From: Calothrix sp. PCC 7716
Lineage (GTDB): Bacteria; Cyanobacteriota; Cyanobacteriia; Cyanobacteriales; Nostocaceae
Length of the DNA: 64,000 nucleotides
Reading direction: 5' to 3'
Assembly: GCF_019977735.1 (NCBI RefSeq)
Contig: NZ_AP025018.1
Location: forward strand, 6,390,580 to 6,454,579
Part shown: in pieces, positions 16,759 to 25,592 of the stretch
How positions within the stretch are numbered: the stretch's first letter is position 1
Layout of the letters: every line of letters begins with the position of its first letter
Translations under genes and position numbers: made by a program
The notes under the pieces: model-generated
The model's input: only the letters and a program-made list of their open reading frames with translations
What the model was told of the DNA's origin: nothing
Databases searched by the model: none

Positions 16759-18819
16759 CTAATTTCCATTAACAACTAAACCTAAAATATTTATCCGTCC
16801 AATCTTCAAATTATCCAACGTTTTTACAAAAGACGAGCGTTCTGTTTTGTGCATTCTTGTTACTAACAAAACACCATCTGTATAAGGCGCCAGTAGGCTA
16901 GTATCAGCAAGCCCTTCGATTTGGGGAGTATCATAAATTACTAAATCAAAGCTTTTATGTAAGTCTCCCATTAAGCATTTCATTGCTGTGGATGAGAGTA
17001 ATTTAGTAGGGTCAGAAACTGGGGAACCAGCAGAAATTATAGATAGTGGAATTCCATCGGGTAATTGCTGAATTACGTCTTTAACAGGTATATTCCTAGA
17101 AATTAAATCAGACAATCCTGGTTCATTATTTACTTTACACAAAGAATGAATTTTAGGATTACGCAAATCTGCATCTATAAGGAGTACACGTAGACCCATA
17201 GATGTGGCAATTTGAGCTAAATGGAAGGCAACTGTTGACTTTCCTTCTCCAGCAATCGATGAACTAACGACCAAAGAACGAACAGTACTATCGTTACCAA
17301 CTAACTGAATATTTGTATGCAATACCCGTAATGCTTCGATAAATTTTCCAGACCCTTCAGAAGGTTTGAGTCTTTTGACTCGGCTTTCTGTAGGAATAGT
17401 CGCTAACAACGGTAGTGGAACTTTATTCTTGATAGCTTTGATACTATGATATCTTTCATCTAGTTTTTCTGCTAAAAAGCCGGCGCCGACTCCGAGTAAG
17501 GAGCTTGCGACAAATCCTAAAATTAAATTACGTGAAGTATTTGGTGATACAATATCCGCAGGCTTTGTAGGTGGTTGAACTAGTTCCCAGCGAAGCTCGG
17601 TTTGCGCTCCTTGAATTTGTAGAGTTTCGCGCGTGGCTTGAAAACGGTTTAAGCTATCAGTTGCAGCTTGCAATTGCCGCTGCAATTCGTTATATTGCCG
17701 TGTTAACGCAGGTAGCTCGTCTACTTTTTGTTGCAGTTGTTGTTCTGATGCTGCAAGTTCTTGACTTTGTGACTCTAAAGCCTTGACTTGAGTTGCGGCT
17801 TCAGCATATCTTACACCCAAAAATCGTTGGGCTTCTTGTTTTAATAGCGGTAACAGATTCCGTCTTCTTTCTTTAAGTGTCAAGATAGTTGGACTATCAT
17901 CGACGAACCGAGCTGATTCGGCAGCAATCTTAGCATCTAATTGTTTTAGCTCAATTAATTGCTGCTGGTACACAGGTGCATCTTTAAGAATTGCTAGTTG
18001 CCCTTGTTCTCCCTGAAGACTAGCAAAATTAGCTCTAGCTTCTGCTAACTTTTGGTTTATTGCCAATCTTTGACCAGACAGAGCCTGGACTTGAGCAGTG
18101 ATTTCCCCTGTTTGAGTATTAGGGTCGTAAAAACCGTACTTTTGACGAAATACTTGTTGGGCTTTTTGTAACTGAGTAACTCGGCTTTGTAAAGGTTTTA
18201 GCTGTTGTTCTACAAATTGCGTCCCTTGGCGCAGTCTCGTTTGTCTTTGCTCACGGCTATATTTTAGATAAGTATTAGCTAGTTTGTCTAATACTTCTTT
18301 GACTTCTTGAGAATTATTACTTTTGTAACGAGTCTCTATAATTTTGGTTTCGCCTAAACGAGCCACAGATAGAGATTGAATCAGACCATCATAGTCAATT
18401 TCTGGATGAGAAACCTGTAGCTGGTTAACAACCTCTTTTATTAGCTTTGGACTTTTGAGAATCTGGATTTGTGTTTCATAATCTAGTTGTGATTGAGGAT
18501 TGCCGTTATTTTCTGTAGGAGTCAAATTTGATAGAGCATTTTCATTGTTGACAGGAGGTTCTACCAACAAGCGAAAACTACCTTCATATTGAGGTTTCTG
18601 CCTCATTGTCACGGCAAAAACACCAGTTGTTAATGCGACCGTGACTCCAACAATAATTAAGCCACGTCGTTTTAAAATACCAAAGTAATCGCGCAAGCTC
18701 AAATCACTCTCTTGCCCTTCAGGTAATACTAAGGCTTGAGTTACAATTGGTTGAGATTGGATTGCTAAACTCTCATCCATATTAGAAATTGCCAGCTTAG
18801 AAGAATTATTCTTCATCAT
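16759..18819 (-). CDS. Wzz/BY-kinase: polysaccharide chain-length and export tyrosine autokinase
   Basis: 686 residues. N-terminal Wzz domain with a first membrane helix near residues 52-70 (GLIIVGVTVALTTGVFAV), a long coiled-coil periplasmic part (about 190-420), a second helix near 445-463 (NLILGFVASSLLGVGAGFLA), then a cytoplasmic kinase: Walker A SSSIAGEGKSTVAFHL, Walker A' VLLIDADLRNP and Walker B DLVIYDTPQ. Controls polymer length and export together with Wza-type channels. The C-terminus ends ILGLVVNGN and lacks the tyrosine-rich tail that most BY-kinases autophosphorylate. Divergent from the glycosyltransferase run. Confidence 0.92.
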   Translation of the reverse strand: MMKNNSSKLAISNMDESLAIQSQPIVTQALVLPEGQESDLSLRDYFGILKRRGLIIVGVTVALTTGVFAVTMRQKPQYEGSFRLLVEPPVNNENALSNLTPTENNGNPQSQLDYETQIQILKSPKLIKEVVNQLQVSHPEIDYDGLIQSLSVARLGETKIIETRYKSNNSQEVKEVLDKLANTYLKYSREQRQTRLRQGTQFVEQQLKPLQSRVTQLQKAQQVFRQKYGFYDPNTQTGEITAQVQALSGQRLAINQKLAEARANFASLQGEQGQLAILKDAPVYQQQLIELKQLDAKIAAESARFVDDSPTILTLKERRRNLLPLLKQEAQRFLGVRYAEAATQVKALESQSQELAASEQQLQQKVDELPALTRQYNELQRQLQAATDSLNRFQATRETLQIQGAQTELRWELVQPPTKPADIVSPNTSRNLILGFVASSLLGVGAGFLAEKLDERYHSIKAIKNKVPLPLLATIPTESRVKRLKPSEGSGKFIEALRVLHTNIQLVGNDSTVRSLVVSSSIAGEGKSTVAFHLAQIATSMGLRVLLIDADLRNPKIHSLCKVNNEPGLSDLISRNIPVKDVIQQLPDGIPLSIISAGSPVSDPTKLLSSTAMKCLMGDLHKSFDLVIYDTPQIEGLADTSLLAPYTDGVLLVTRMHKTERSSFVKTLDNLKIGRINILGLVVNGN

Positions 18820-19650
18820 TAAATTTACGCTTGTTGATGATTGTACAGCTATAATTGAATCTCAAAAATTTGTGTCAAACTCTTTAAGATTAAAAATCAC
18901 AGGGATAAAAATCTAACAGTTAAAATCAAATGAATAAATTGAATTGTATAAATTTGCCGTATTGCTTGCTATGGCTGATAGTAAATACTATCGTTATATG
19001 CGACTACCCGGATTAATTCACATCATATAATATTAATAGCAAATTAATGCAACCAGTGACTTTTTTTTACATATAGTTACTTAAGCTACTCATTTAAGTA
19101 TTTGTATTCCAGTTTATATACTCTGCATAAATTAAATATTAATGCGTTTTGTTTGGCAAATAACATTTATTTGTCATGATAATTGACCTAACTTGTTTTA
19201 TCATAGAGTATAAAATAAATTTATGATTGCGCGTTACATCTATATGCAATTTATCAAAACTTTACGTTCGTGCATTTTATATAAAATTATCTAGAAATTA
19301 TTTTTTTGTATCTAAATGTTTAAAATATTAAATAAAAAACGTCTAAATTTATAAATGGTGCTAGAAGATTACTTTTGGATTGAATTACTTCGGATTATTA
19401 TTTAATATTTAAAAAAAATGATAATGATTCTTAGTAAAAAATACTAAAATAGCGTAGGGAATAATCAAATAGAGCAGTTTAAATACCTAGTGCTAAGATG
19501 TCAAAGTGTATAAAACCTATGCTTTAAAATTAGTCACTACTGTTATTAAAGTTTTATTAGTATTTACATAAAATTAAAAGTAACTTCTAAACAAGGCTGT
19601 CATACTTCGTAAATAAAGCGCTGTAAAAACATTAAAGCAGGAAAACAAAA
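18820..19650. other. AT-rich divergent promoter region of the exopolysaccharide cluster
   Basis: 831 bases, strongly AT-rich, with no frame that looks coding. It must contain the promoters of the BY-kinase gene and of the first glycosyltransferase. No operator or hairpin stands out. Confidence 0.6.
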
Positions 19651-20946
19651 GTGAAATCTCATCCGCAAGGTTTAAAAAAAACCCTTCCTCAATTCACTCT
19701 TTCAAAACTCGAAAGTCAGCGTTATAACACTATTAAACTGTCTGTAATTACTCAATTCTTTCCTCCTGACTTTGCAGCTACAGGGCAACTAATTGATGAA
19801 CTAGTAAGGCAATTAGGGTCTTTTGGAGTAGATATTGATGTTTTTACAGGTCAGCCTGGATATGCATTCCAAACGTCGGAAGCTCCTGCGATTGAAAAAT
19901 GGAATGGAGTAACAGTCAAGCGTTCGCGAACCTCACAACTCTGGCCGAAACGAGTGCGGGGTAAAGCTATGAATGGGGTTTTGTTCGTAATACGTGCAGC
20001 ACTCCACTTATTAAGGCATTACCGTCGTCGTAATGTGCTATTAGTTACTACCGCGCCGCCATTTCTCCCATTTTTGGGATATTTAGCTCATTTATTTACT
20101 GGTATTCCATATATTTGTTTGCTTTATGACTTATACCCAGATATTGCAATCGCATTAGGGGTAATTCCCCAAAATCATTGGCTGGCGAAAATTTGGCAGA
20201 ACCTCAATATTCGAGTTTGGCGCCGAGCTAAAGAGATAGTGGTTCTCAGCCCAAATATGAAGGAGCGGATTGTTAATATTTGTCCAGACATCAAAGATAA
20301 AATCTATGTAATTCATAGTTGGGCAAATTCAAAAGCAATCGTACCTATCGCGAAAAAAGAGAACTGGTTTGCTTGGAAACATAATTTAGTCGATAAATTT
20401 ACTGTTCTCTATTCCGGGAATATGGGGCGGTGCCATGATATGGATACAATTATCGAAGCTGCTAAAGAACTTAAAGATGAACCTATTCAATTTGTCTTTA
20501 TTGGAGGTGGTGCAAAACGTGAGGAAGTTATGCAACAAGCAACTTGCTTGGGATTGAGTAACTTAATCTTTTTACCGTATCAAGATAAACATGTACTACC
20601 TTATTCTTTGACAGCTTGTGACTTGTCATTGGTGAGTGTAGACATGGCTATGGAAAGCTTGGTTGCTCCTAGTAAACTTTATCCAGCTTTAGCTGCTGGA
20701 CGACCAGTAGCAGTTATTTGCTCTAAGCATTCTTACCTCAGAGAACTGATTACAGATGCTAGATGTGGAACCAGCTTTGAGAATGGCGACGGTCATGGTT
20801 TAGCTGAATATATTCGACTGCTCAATAGCAATCGGCAGTTGGTGGAACATATGGGTAAGGAAGGACGCGAGTACTTGCAGACGAATTTTACTCCAGAAGT
20901 AATATCGAAGGAATATTTCAAGGTAATAAGTAAGAGTATTACTTAA
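19651..20946 (+). CDS. Glycosyltransferase family 4, WcaI-like
   Basis: 431 residues from a GTG start preceded by GCAGGAAAAC. GT-B fold: donor-accepting N-terminal half begins LSVITQFFPPDFAATGQ and continues with VFTGQPGY and LLYDLYPDIAIALG; the C-terminal half has VLYSGNMGRCHDMDTIIEAA, FVFIGGGAKREEV and LVAPSKLYPALAAGRPVAVI, which form the nucleotide-sugar site. Probably cytoplasmic or membrane-peripheral and adds a sugar to the lipid-linked repeat unit. First gene of the + strand cluster. Confidence 0.87.
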   Translation: MKSHPQGLKKTLPQFTLSKLESQRYNTIKLSVITQFFPPDFAATGQLIDELVRQLGSFGVDIDVFTGQPGYAFQTSEAPAIEKWNGVTVKRSRTSQLWPKRVRGKAMNGVLFVIRAALHLLRHYRRRNVLLVTTAPPFLPFLGYLAHLFTGIPYICLLYDLYPDIAIALGVIPQNHWLAKIWQNLNIRVWRRAKEIVVLSPNMKERIVNICPDIKDKIYVIHSWANSKAIVPIAKKENWFAWKHNLVDKFTVLYSGNMGRCHDMDTIIEAAKELKDEPIQFVFIGGGAKREEVMQQATCLGLSNLIFLPYQDKHVLPYSLTACDLSLVSVDMAMESLVAPSKLYPALAAGRPVAVICSKHSYLRELITDARCGTSFENGDGHGLAEYIRLLNSNRQLVEHMGKEGREYLQTNFTPEVISKEYFKVISKSIT

Positions 20947-21367
20947 CTGACCAGAATGCACCGCGAAGATAAGGTGGGCAGTGAACCAGTTGGCGCGTCT
21001 CGATTTCCGTGCGCGTCAAACTGGTGAACCCGGAGGGCGCCCACCCTACAATGGGAGCAAATTTAATTATTTTGTTTATAAAATGTATCAAAATGCGTTG
21101 ACACAGATTATATCAATATAAATAAATCAAAGTATTTCAACACACAAATAAAACTAATTATGTTTTGTATGATGAAAAAGAAAAAAACCTATATAAAAAG
21201 ACTGTATTGATTCCTGATTAAATTGCCTATATACGTATTAAGAGGTAGATTTAAATTATAGTTAGATAAAACTTGAATAACTTGCAATTACAAGGAGTTG
21301 GGCTTCGATGGTCTTTTTGATCTCAGTCCCTCCACAGCAACCTTCTTATGAATCCATTTTGTATTAA
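20947..21367. other. Spacer with GGTGGGC hairpin element
   Basis: 421 bases with a long hairpin at 20973-21045 and AT-rich DNA after it. A 19-codon frame (21308-21366) ends just before the next gene but has no support as a gene. Confidence 0.6.
20973..21045. repeat. Nested inverted repeat, probable terminator
   Basis: Outer arms GGTGGGC / GCCCACC and inner arms GTGAACCAGTTGGCGCG / GCGCGTCAAACTGGTGAAC form an extended imperfect hairpin 24 bases after the glycosyltransferase stop. The outer arms match the palindromes at 5054 and 57723. Confidence 0.65.
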
Positions 21368-21385
21368 ATGATAAGGGAGGCCCAA

Positions 21386-21814
21386 GTGCAGAGAAGGTGT
21401 GACAAAAATCGGAAACGTTCAAAACGCAGAGCAATTTACTGTCCAATACATGGGTGCTACATCGACAGTGTAAGTCAAAAATATAAACTATATGTTGACA
21501 AACCAGGACAACTCCAACAACGAGGAGTTAGTCGTTTAAATGCCTTAATTTTAGTGGCAACTCAAACCGCAGTTGCTATTGATGGAGAATGGCTGGAAGC
21601 ATTTTGGTGCGAACATTGTCAGGCAACAAAATGGTATTACGTTAAAAAGCTCGATAAGGGAAGATTTGATATATTGCTGGCGCCTTCTGAACTTTGGCAG
21701 CAAGCAATAGGAGTAACCAATCCCGATGGGAATCCTTCTGTTGGAGAGTTTACACGTAGACAGGCTCGCATGAACAGTGGTCAAGGTATTAAAGATTTTG
21801 TATTTGTAGGTTAA
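21386..21814 (+). CDS. Conserved hypothetical protein with a Cys/His metal-site pattern
   Basis: 142 residues from GTG 21386, chosen because AGGGAGG (21374-21380) stands 5 bases before it; the ATG at 21368 lacks a ribosome site. Contains CPIHGCYID near the N-terminus and FWCEHCQATKWYYV in the middle, so four Cys and two His may bind zinc. Basic N-terminus (RRCDKNRKRSKRR). Function not recognised. Its last 19 codons are copied, with one extra base, in front of the Wzm gene at 24671-24728, which indicates that this gene once stood directly before a Wzm gene. Confidence 0.7.
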   Translation: MQRRCDKNRKRSKRRAIYCPIHGCYIDSVSQKYKLYVDKPGQLQQRGVSRLNALILVATQTAVAIDGEWLEAFWCEHCQATKWYYVKKLDKGRFDILLAPSELWQQAIGVTNPDGNPSVGEFTRRQARMNSGQGIKDFVFVG

Positions 21815-21826
21815 GCCAACCTTATT

Positions 21827-21900
21827 TGTAAAGTGTATTTTACCCACTTAATAGTACCAATAAGCGCAGTATTTGTCTGCCTTGTATATTTTAAATTATG
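21827..21900 (+). pseudogene. Internal fragment of an ABC-2 permease (Wzm) gene
   Basis: Bases 21830-21900 match 25087-25157 inside the intact Wzm gene with scattered mismatches (KVYFTHLIVPISAVFVCLV against KVYFPRLIVPTSAVVVCFV). The fragment is in frame with, but upstream of, the next glycosyltransferase start. There is no Wzm start or end here, so it is a fossil. It lies directly after the small gene ending at 21814. Confidence 0.8.
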
Positions 21901-21925
21901 GGCTACTTATAATCTAATTATTGTT

Positions 21926-23287
21926 ATGAAACTTCTATTTATTATCCCTGAATATCCACCCTACTCAGCAGGAGGAATCTCTACTTTCTATCGACATCTT
22001 TTACCAGAATTGTCTAAACTAGGGCATAAGGTTCATGTTTTAGTTGGTAGTGCATTTACCGATACCCAACCAAGTTATGAATTAGATGGCATAACCGTTG
22101 AATTTCTTGACTCTGCGGCTGTTGACTCTAATCTTACCAAATTTGAAAATTACCATGCAGTTCCAGAATTAAAGCGTCATTTATCTGCCGCTTGGACAGC
22201 TTGGGAACAAGTGAATCAAGGACAAGGTTATGACTTAGTAGAAGCAACAGATTGGGGCTTGCTGTTTGTTCCTTGGATTGTAGCAGATAACTCTATTCCT
22301 AGTGTAGTTCAACTTCACGCTAGCGTTGGGCAAATTGATTGGCACGACCCTGAAAAAGGAGGCGAATTATTAGCTCACTTAGTTCGTTTATTAGAAGTGG
22401 GCTTATTAGCTCATGCTGATGAGCTACAATCATATGCTCAACCCAACGCACGCGAGTGGAATTCTCTAACTCAAAGACCAGTAACTTACATTCCACCTGC
22501 TTGGTCAAGCGCCTCTGATCTAAATGATTCTGGTATAAATAATATAAATGAGTCTGAAGCAAAACCCTTAAAAGGATTAGTAGTTGGACGAATTCAGTAT
22601 TGGAAAGGTCCTACTTTTGTTTGCGAAGCCTTACGCTTAATGGGTGATGCTGCGTCTACTATTGACTGGGTAGGACGTGATGTATCTTATGGAAAATTAG
22701 GCATCCCAATGTCTACTTACCTGTCTCAAACTTACCCTGATATTTGGGGAATAAAATTACACCCTGTAGGTTTAAAATCTCCTCAAGAAACTGCCGAACT
22801 GCAAAGCAAGGCAGATTTTATTTTGGTTCCCTCAACTTGGGATGTATGCAACTACACAGCTATTGAGGGAATGGGTCATGGAAGAGTGGTTTTATGTTCT
22901 ACTGGGGCTGGTGCATCTGGTTTAATTAACAACGGTGAAAATGGTTTCACTTTTAGCGCAAACGACCCAGTTGCTTTAGCAAAATCCCTCAATAAATTAC
23001 AAAGCATGGACGTTAAAGCTCGTCAGCAAATGGGAGCATTGGCTCGGGAAACTGTGAAAACTCTACTCCATCCTCAACAGGTAGCTGTGCAAAGAATCAA
23101 AGCATACGAGCAGCTAATTAACCGAGGTAAATATCCTGTACGCCCAAACCCCTGGTTGATTGATGCTGTTTCTCCTCACTCTCCCCTAGAACAGCCCTTA
23201 GCCTTCCTCGAAAATTTAACTTTGCAAGAACTATCTCAATATACTTTACAGCGTGGTTTAAGGAAGTTAATGAGGCGCCAAGCATAA
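21926..23287 (+). CDS. Glycosyltransferase family 4
   Basis: 453 residues from ATG 21926. A longer frame reaches back to 21833 but its first 31 residues are the Wzm fossil, so this start is preferred; MKLLFIIPEYPPYSAGGIST is a typical GT4 beginning. The donor site half shows LKGLVVGRIQYWKGPTFVCE, DFILVPSTWDVCNYTAIEGM and HGRVVLCSTGAGASGLI. The E-x7-E pattern is altered (TWDVCNYTAIE). Adds a sugar during polysaccharide assembly; substrate not known. Confidence 0.87.
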   Translation: MKLLFIIPEYPPYSAGGISTFYRHLLPELSKLGHKVHVLVGSAFTDTQPSYELDGITVEFLDSAAVDSNLTKFENYHAVPELKRHLSAAWTAWEQVNQGQGYDLVEATDWGLLFVPWIVADNSIPSVVQLHASVGQIDWHDPEKGGELLAHLVRLLEVGLLAHADELQSYAQPNAREWNSLTQRPVTYIPPAWSSASDLNDSGINNINESEAKPLKGLVVGRIQYWKGPTFVCEALRLMGDAASTIDWVGRDVSYGKLGIPMSTYLSQTYPDIWGIKLHPVGLKSPQETAELQSKADFILVPSTWDVCNYTAIEGMGHGRVVLCSTGAGASGLINNGENGFTFSANDPVALAKSLNKLQSMDVKARQQMGALARETVKTLLHPQQVAVQRIKAYEQLINRGKYPVRPNPWLIDAVSPHSPLEQPLAFLENLTLQELSQYTLQRGLRKLMRRQA

Positions 23288-23423
23288 ACTGCTGGATGCG
23301 ATTTATCTTAGTTAACATCAAGATAAACCATTTGCTTTTCTTAATCATCTAACTTTGCGGGAGTTAACTAATTATATTTTGGAACGCAGTGCAAAAAAAG
23401 TTGTGAGGTCTCACTGAAGAATT

Positions 23424-24629
23424 ATGCTATCATTTATCAAAACGCGAACACCTGAAATAGTGAAAAAACTTATAAAAAATAGCCTTCAAATAACCCACTA
23501 TACTGGGTTGAGATTTCTAAGCTATTTTTTGTTTCCTTTTCGGGGCTACCAATCTCCCTTGCGCGGTCATTACATTTCAACAAAAGATTTAATTAGTGAT
23601 ATTAATGGCGACTATATTCTTTTAGACAATTCTGAATATATAAACTATTTAAGCTACAAAAAAAATTATCTAAATAAGAGTAATGAGTCTGATAAAATAG
23701 ATTCAGATTCTTGTTTTATTTCTCCAGAAACCTTTGTGGCAGTCATACCTAATGGACGGGTAATTTATGACTACGGAGTTGTAGTTTCACCAAATCACAG
23801 GTTGGTAGGCGATGTTTCTATAAATCTTGGAGGAGATTCATCAAAACATGGAGTAATGTTCGATTCCTATCTTCCACCTGTACAAAATATTCAAGGATCG
23901 CTAGCTGTTCTTAGTTCGACAGCCCATCAAAGATATTTTCACTGGATGTTTGATGTTCTTCCACGTTTTGAGTTGCTTAAACGCTCGCAAATATCAATAG
24001 ACACTTATTTAATTAATTGTGAAAAGAGCTTTCAGAGAGAATCTATTCAAATATTGGGTATACCTAAAGAAAAAATAATTAACCCTCAATCTAATACTCA
24101 TATACAGTCTGAACAACTTATTGTTCCTTCACTGCCCGGAAAAATAAGTTATATGACTCGTAGCTCATGCAATTTTCTGCGTTCTATTTTTTTAAATGAG
24201 CCTTATGATTTTGAAATTAATAGATATTTGTACATTACGCGAGGAGACGCTCTAACTCGTCGAGTCCTCAATGAAGATGAAGTGTTGATAGAACTAACAA
24301 AATATGGCTTTGAATCTATTACTCTAGAAGCAACTCCCATTGTTGAACAAGCAAAATTATTTGCAAGTGCAAAGATAATAGTCGCGCCACATGGTGCTGC
24401 TTTAACAAATATAGTTTTTTGTCAAAAAAATAGTCTTGTAATTGAATTTATGCCAGATACATACATAGAACCTTGCTTTGAGCGTTTAGCTGATTTATTA
24501 TCTTTGAGATATAAGTGCCTCAAGGCGAAAACAATTGGAAAAACATTTACTAACTCTGTAGAAAAAACACACGATCATTATGTTGATGTATCCGAGCTTA
24601 ATTTTTTAATACAAAAATATTTAAATTAA
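23424..24629 (+). CDS. Glycosyltransferase family 61 (DUF563)
   Basis: 401 residues. The GT61 core is clear: HQRYFHWMFDVLPRFELL (about residues 171-188), YITRGDALTRRVLNEDEV (about 271-288) and the HGAALTNIVFC motif (about 332-342), typical of capsule-biosynthesis transferases in bacteria. The N-terminus is basic and carries a short hydrophobic patch LRFLSYFLFPFRGY, possibly membrane-peripheral. AT-rich, with lower GGCGCC content than the flanks. Lies between the two fossil junctions. Confidence 0.85.
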   Translation: MLSFIKTRTPEIVKKLIKNSLQITHYTGLRFLSYFLFPFRGYQSPLRGHYISTKDLISDINGDYILLDNSEYINYLSYKKNYLNKSNESDKIDSDSCFISPETFVAVIPNGRVIYDYGVVVSPNHRLVGDVSINLGGDSSKHGVMFDSYLPPVQNIQGSLAVLSSTAHQRYFHWMFDVLPRFELLKRSQISIDTYLINCEKSFQRESIQILGIPKEKIINPQSNTHIQSEQLIVPSLPGKISYMTRSSCNFLRSIFLNEPYDFEINRYLYITRGDALTRRVLNEDEVLIELTKYGFESITLEATPIVEQAKLFASAKIIVAPHGAALTNIVFCQKNSLVIEFMPDTYIEPCFERLADLLSLRYKCLKAKTIGKTFTNSVEKTHDHYVDVSELNFLIQKYLN

Positions 24630-24670
24630 TTCATTAATGTTTACAAAAAGCTCATCTTATGCCTAAATAG

Positions 24671-24728
24671 GCTCGCATCAACAATGGTCAAGGTATTAAA
24701 TATTTTGTATTTATTAGGTTAAGCCAAC
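24671..24728 (+). pseudogene. Copied tail of the Cys/His protein gene in front of Wzm
   Basis: 58 bases matching 21764-21820, the last codons and stop of the gene at 21386, with three substitutions and one inserted base (frame reads ARINNGQGIKYFVFI instead of ARMNSGQGIKDFVFV). It sits immediately before the Wzm start. No upstream part of the gene is present. Confidence 0.8.
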
Positions 24729-24729
24729 T

Positions 24730-25578
24730 ATGAAAAGTCAAGGTATTACCTCCAACAAACAAGGGTTGGTAATTGAAGCTGGACGCGCCGAACAGCAGTA
24801 CTGGAAAGATTTATGGCGCTACCGGGAACTGTTCTACTTTTTGGCATGGCGAGATATTCTCGTGCGGTACAAACAAACAGTGATTGGTATGGCTTGGGCG
24901 CTAATTCGTCCATTTCTAACAATGGTGGTATTCACGGTCGTGTTTGGGCAATTGGCAAAACTACCTTCCCAAGGTGGCGCCCCTTACCCAATTTTGGTGT
25001 TTGCAGCAATGTTACCTTGGCAGTTTTTCTCTAGCTCGCTTGGAGAGTGTAGTACTAGTTTGATTGGTAATGCTAACTTGATTTCCAAAGTGTATTTTCC
25101 TCGCTTAATAGTACCAACAAGTGCGGTAGTTGTCTGCTTTGTAGACTTTTTAATTTCGGGAATGATTTTACTAGGGCTAATGGCATGGTATAACTATGTC
25201 CCCACCTGGCGCATTCTCACACTGCCATTGTTTATAGCGATCGCTTTTGCTGCTTCAATGGGAGCAGGGTTATGGTTAGCTTCTTTAAATGTACAATACC
25301 GAGACTTCCGCTACGTTGTCCCATTTATTATGCAGTTTGGTCTGTATATATCGCCAGTAGGGTTTGCCAGTACTATTGTTCCAAAAGAATGGCAGTTGCT
25401 CTACTCGTTGAACCCAATGGTAGGAGTAATTGATGGGTTTCGTTGGGCAATTTTAGGTGGAGACTCGCAGCTATATCTACCAGGTTTTTTCCTTTCTTTA
25501 GGACTGGTAGTCTTACTATTTGTCAGTGGGATTTGGTATTTCCGGAAGATGGAACGAACCTTTGCAGACGTTATTTAG
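24730..25578 (+). CDS. wzm: Wzm, ABC-2 type permease for polysaccharide export
   Basis: 282 residues with about six membrane helices. N-terminal amphipathic part KDLWRYRELFYFLAWRDILVRYKQT is followed by VIGMAWALIRPFLTMVVFTVVFG, characteristic of the TagG/KpsM/Wzm permeases. Moves completed glycans across the inner membrane with the ATPase encoded next. The Wzt start is 15 bases after this stop. A fragment of a second copy lies at 21827-21900. Confidence 0.93.
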   Translation: MKSQGITSNKQGLVIEAGRAEQQYWKDLWRYRELFYFLAWRDILVRYKQTVIGMAWALIRPFLTMVVFTVVFGQLAKLPSQGGAPYPILVFAAMLPWQFFSSSLGECSTSLIGNANLISKVYFPRLIVPTSAVVVCFVDFLISGMILLGLMAWYNYVPTWRILTLPLFIAIAFAASMGAGLWLASLNVQYRDFRYVVPFIMQFGLYISPVGFASTIVPKEWQLLYSLNPMVGVIDGFRWAILGGDSQLYLPGFFLSLGLVVLLFVSGIWYFRKMERTFADVI

Positions 25579-25592
25579 TTGGAGTCGAAGAA

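Noticed and set aside
25443-25592. N-terminal extension of Wzt reaching into wzm
   Set aside because: The first 50 residues overlap the wzm frame and are not ABC-ATPase-like; GGAGTCGAAG before ATG 25593 marks the real start.
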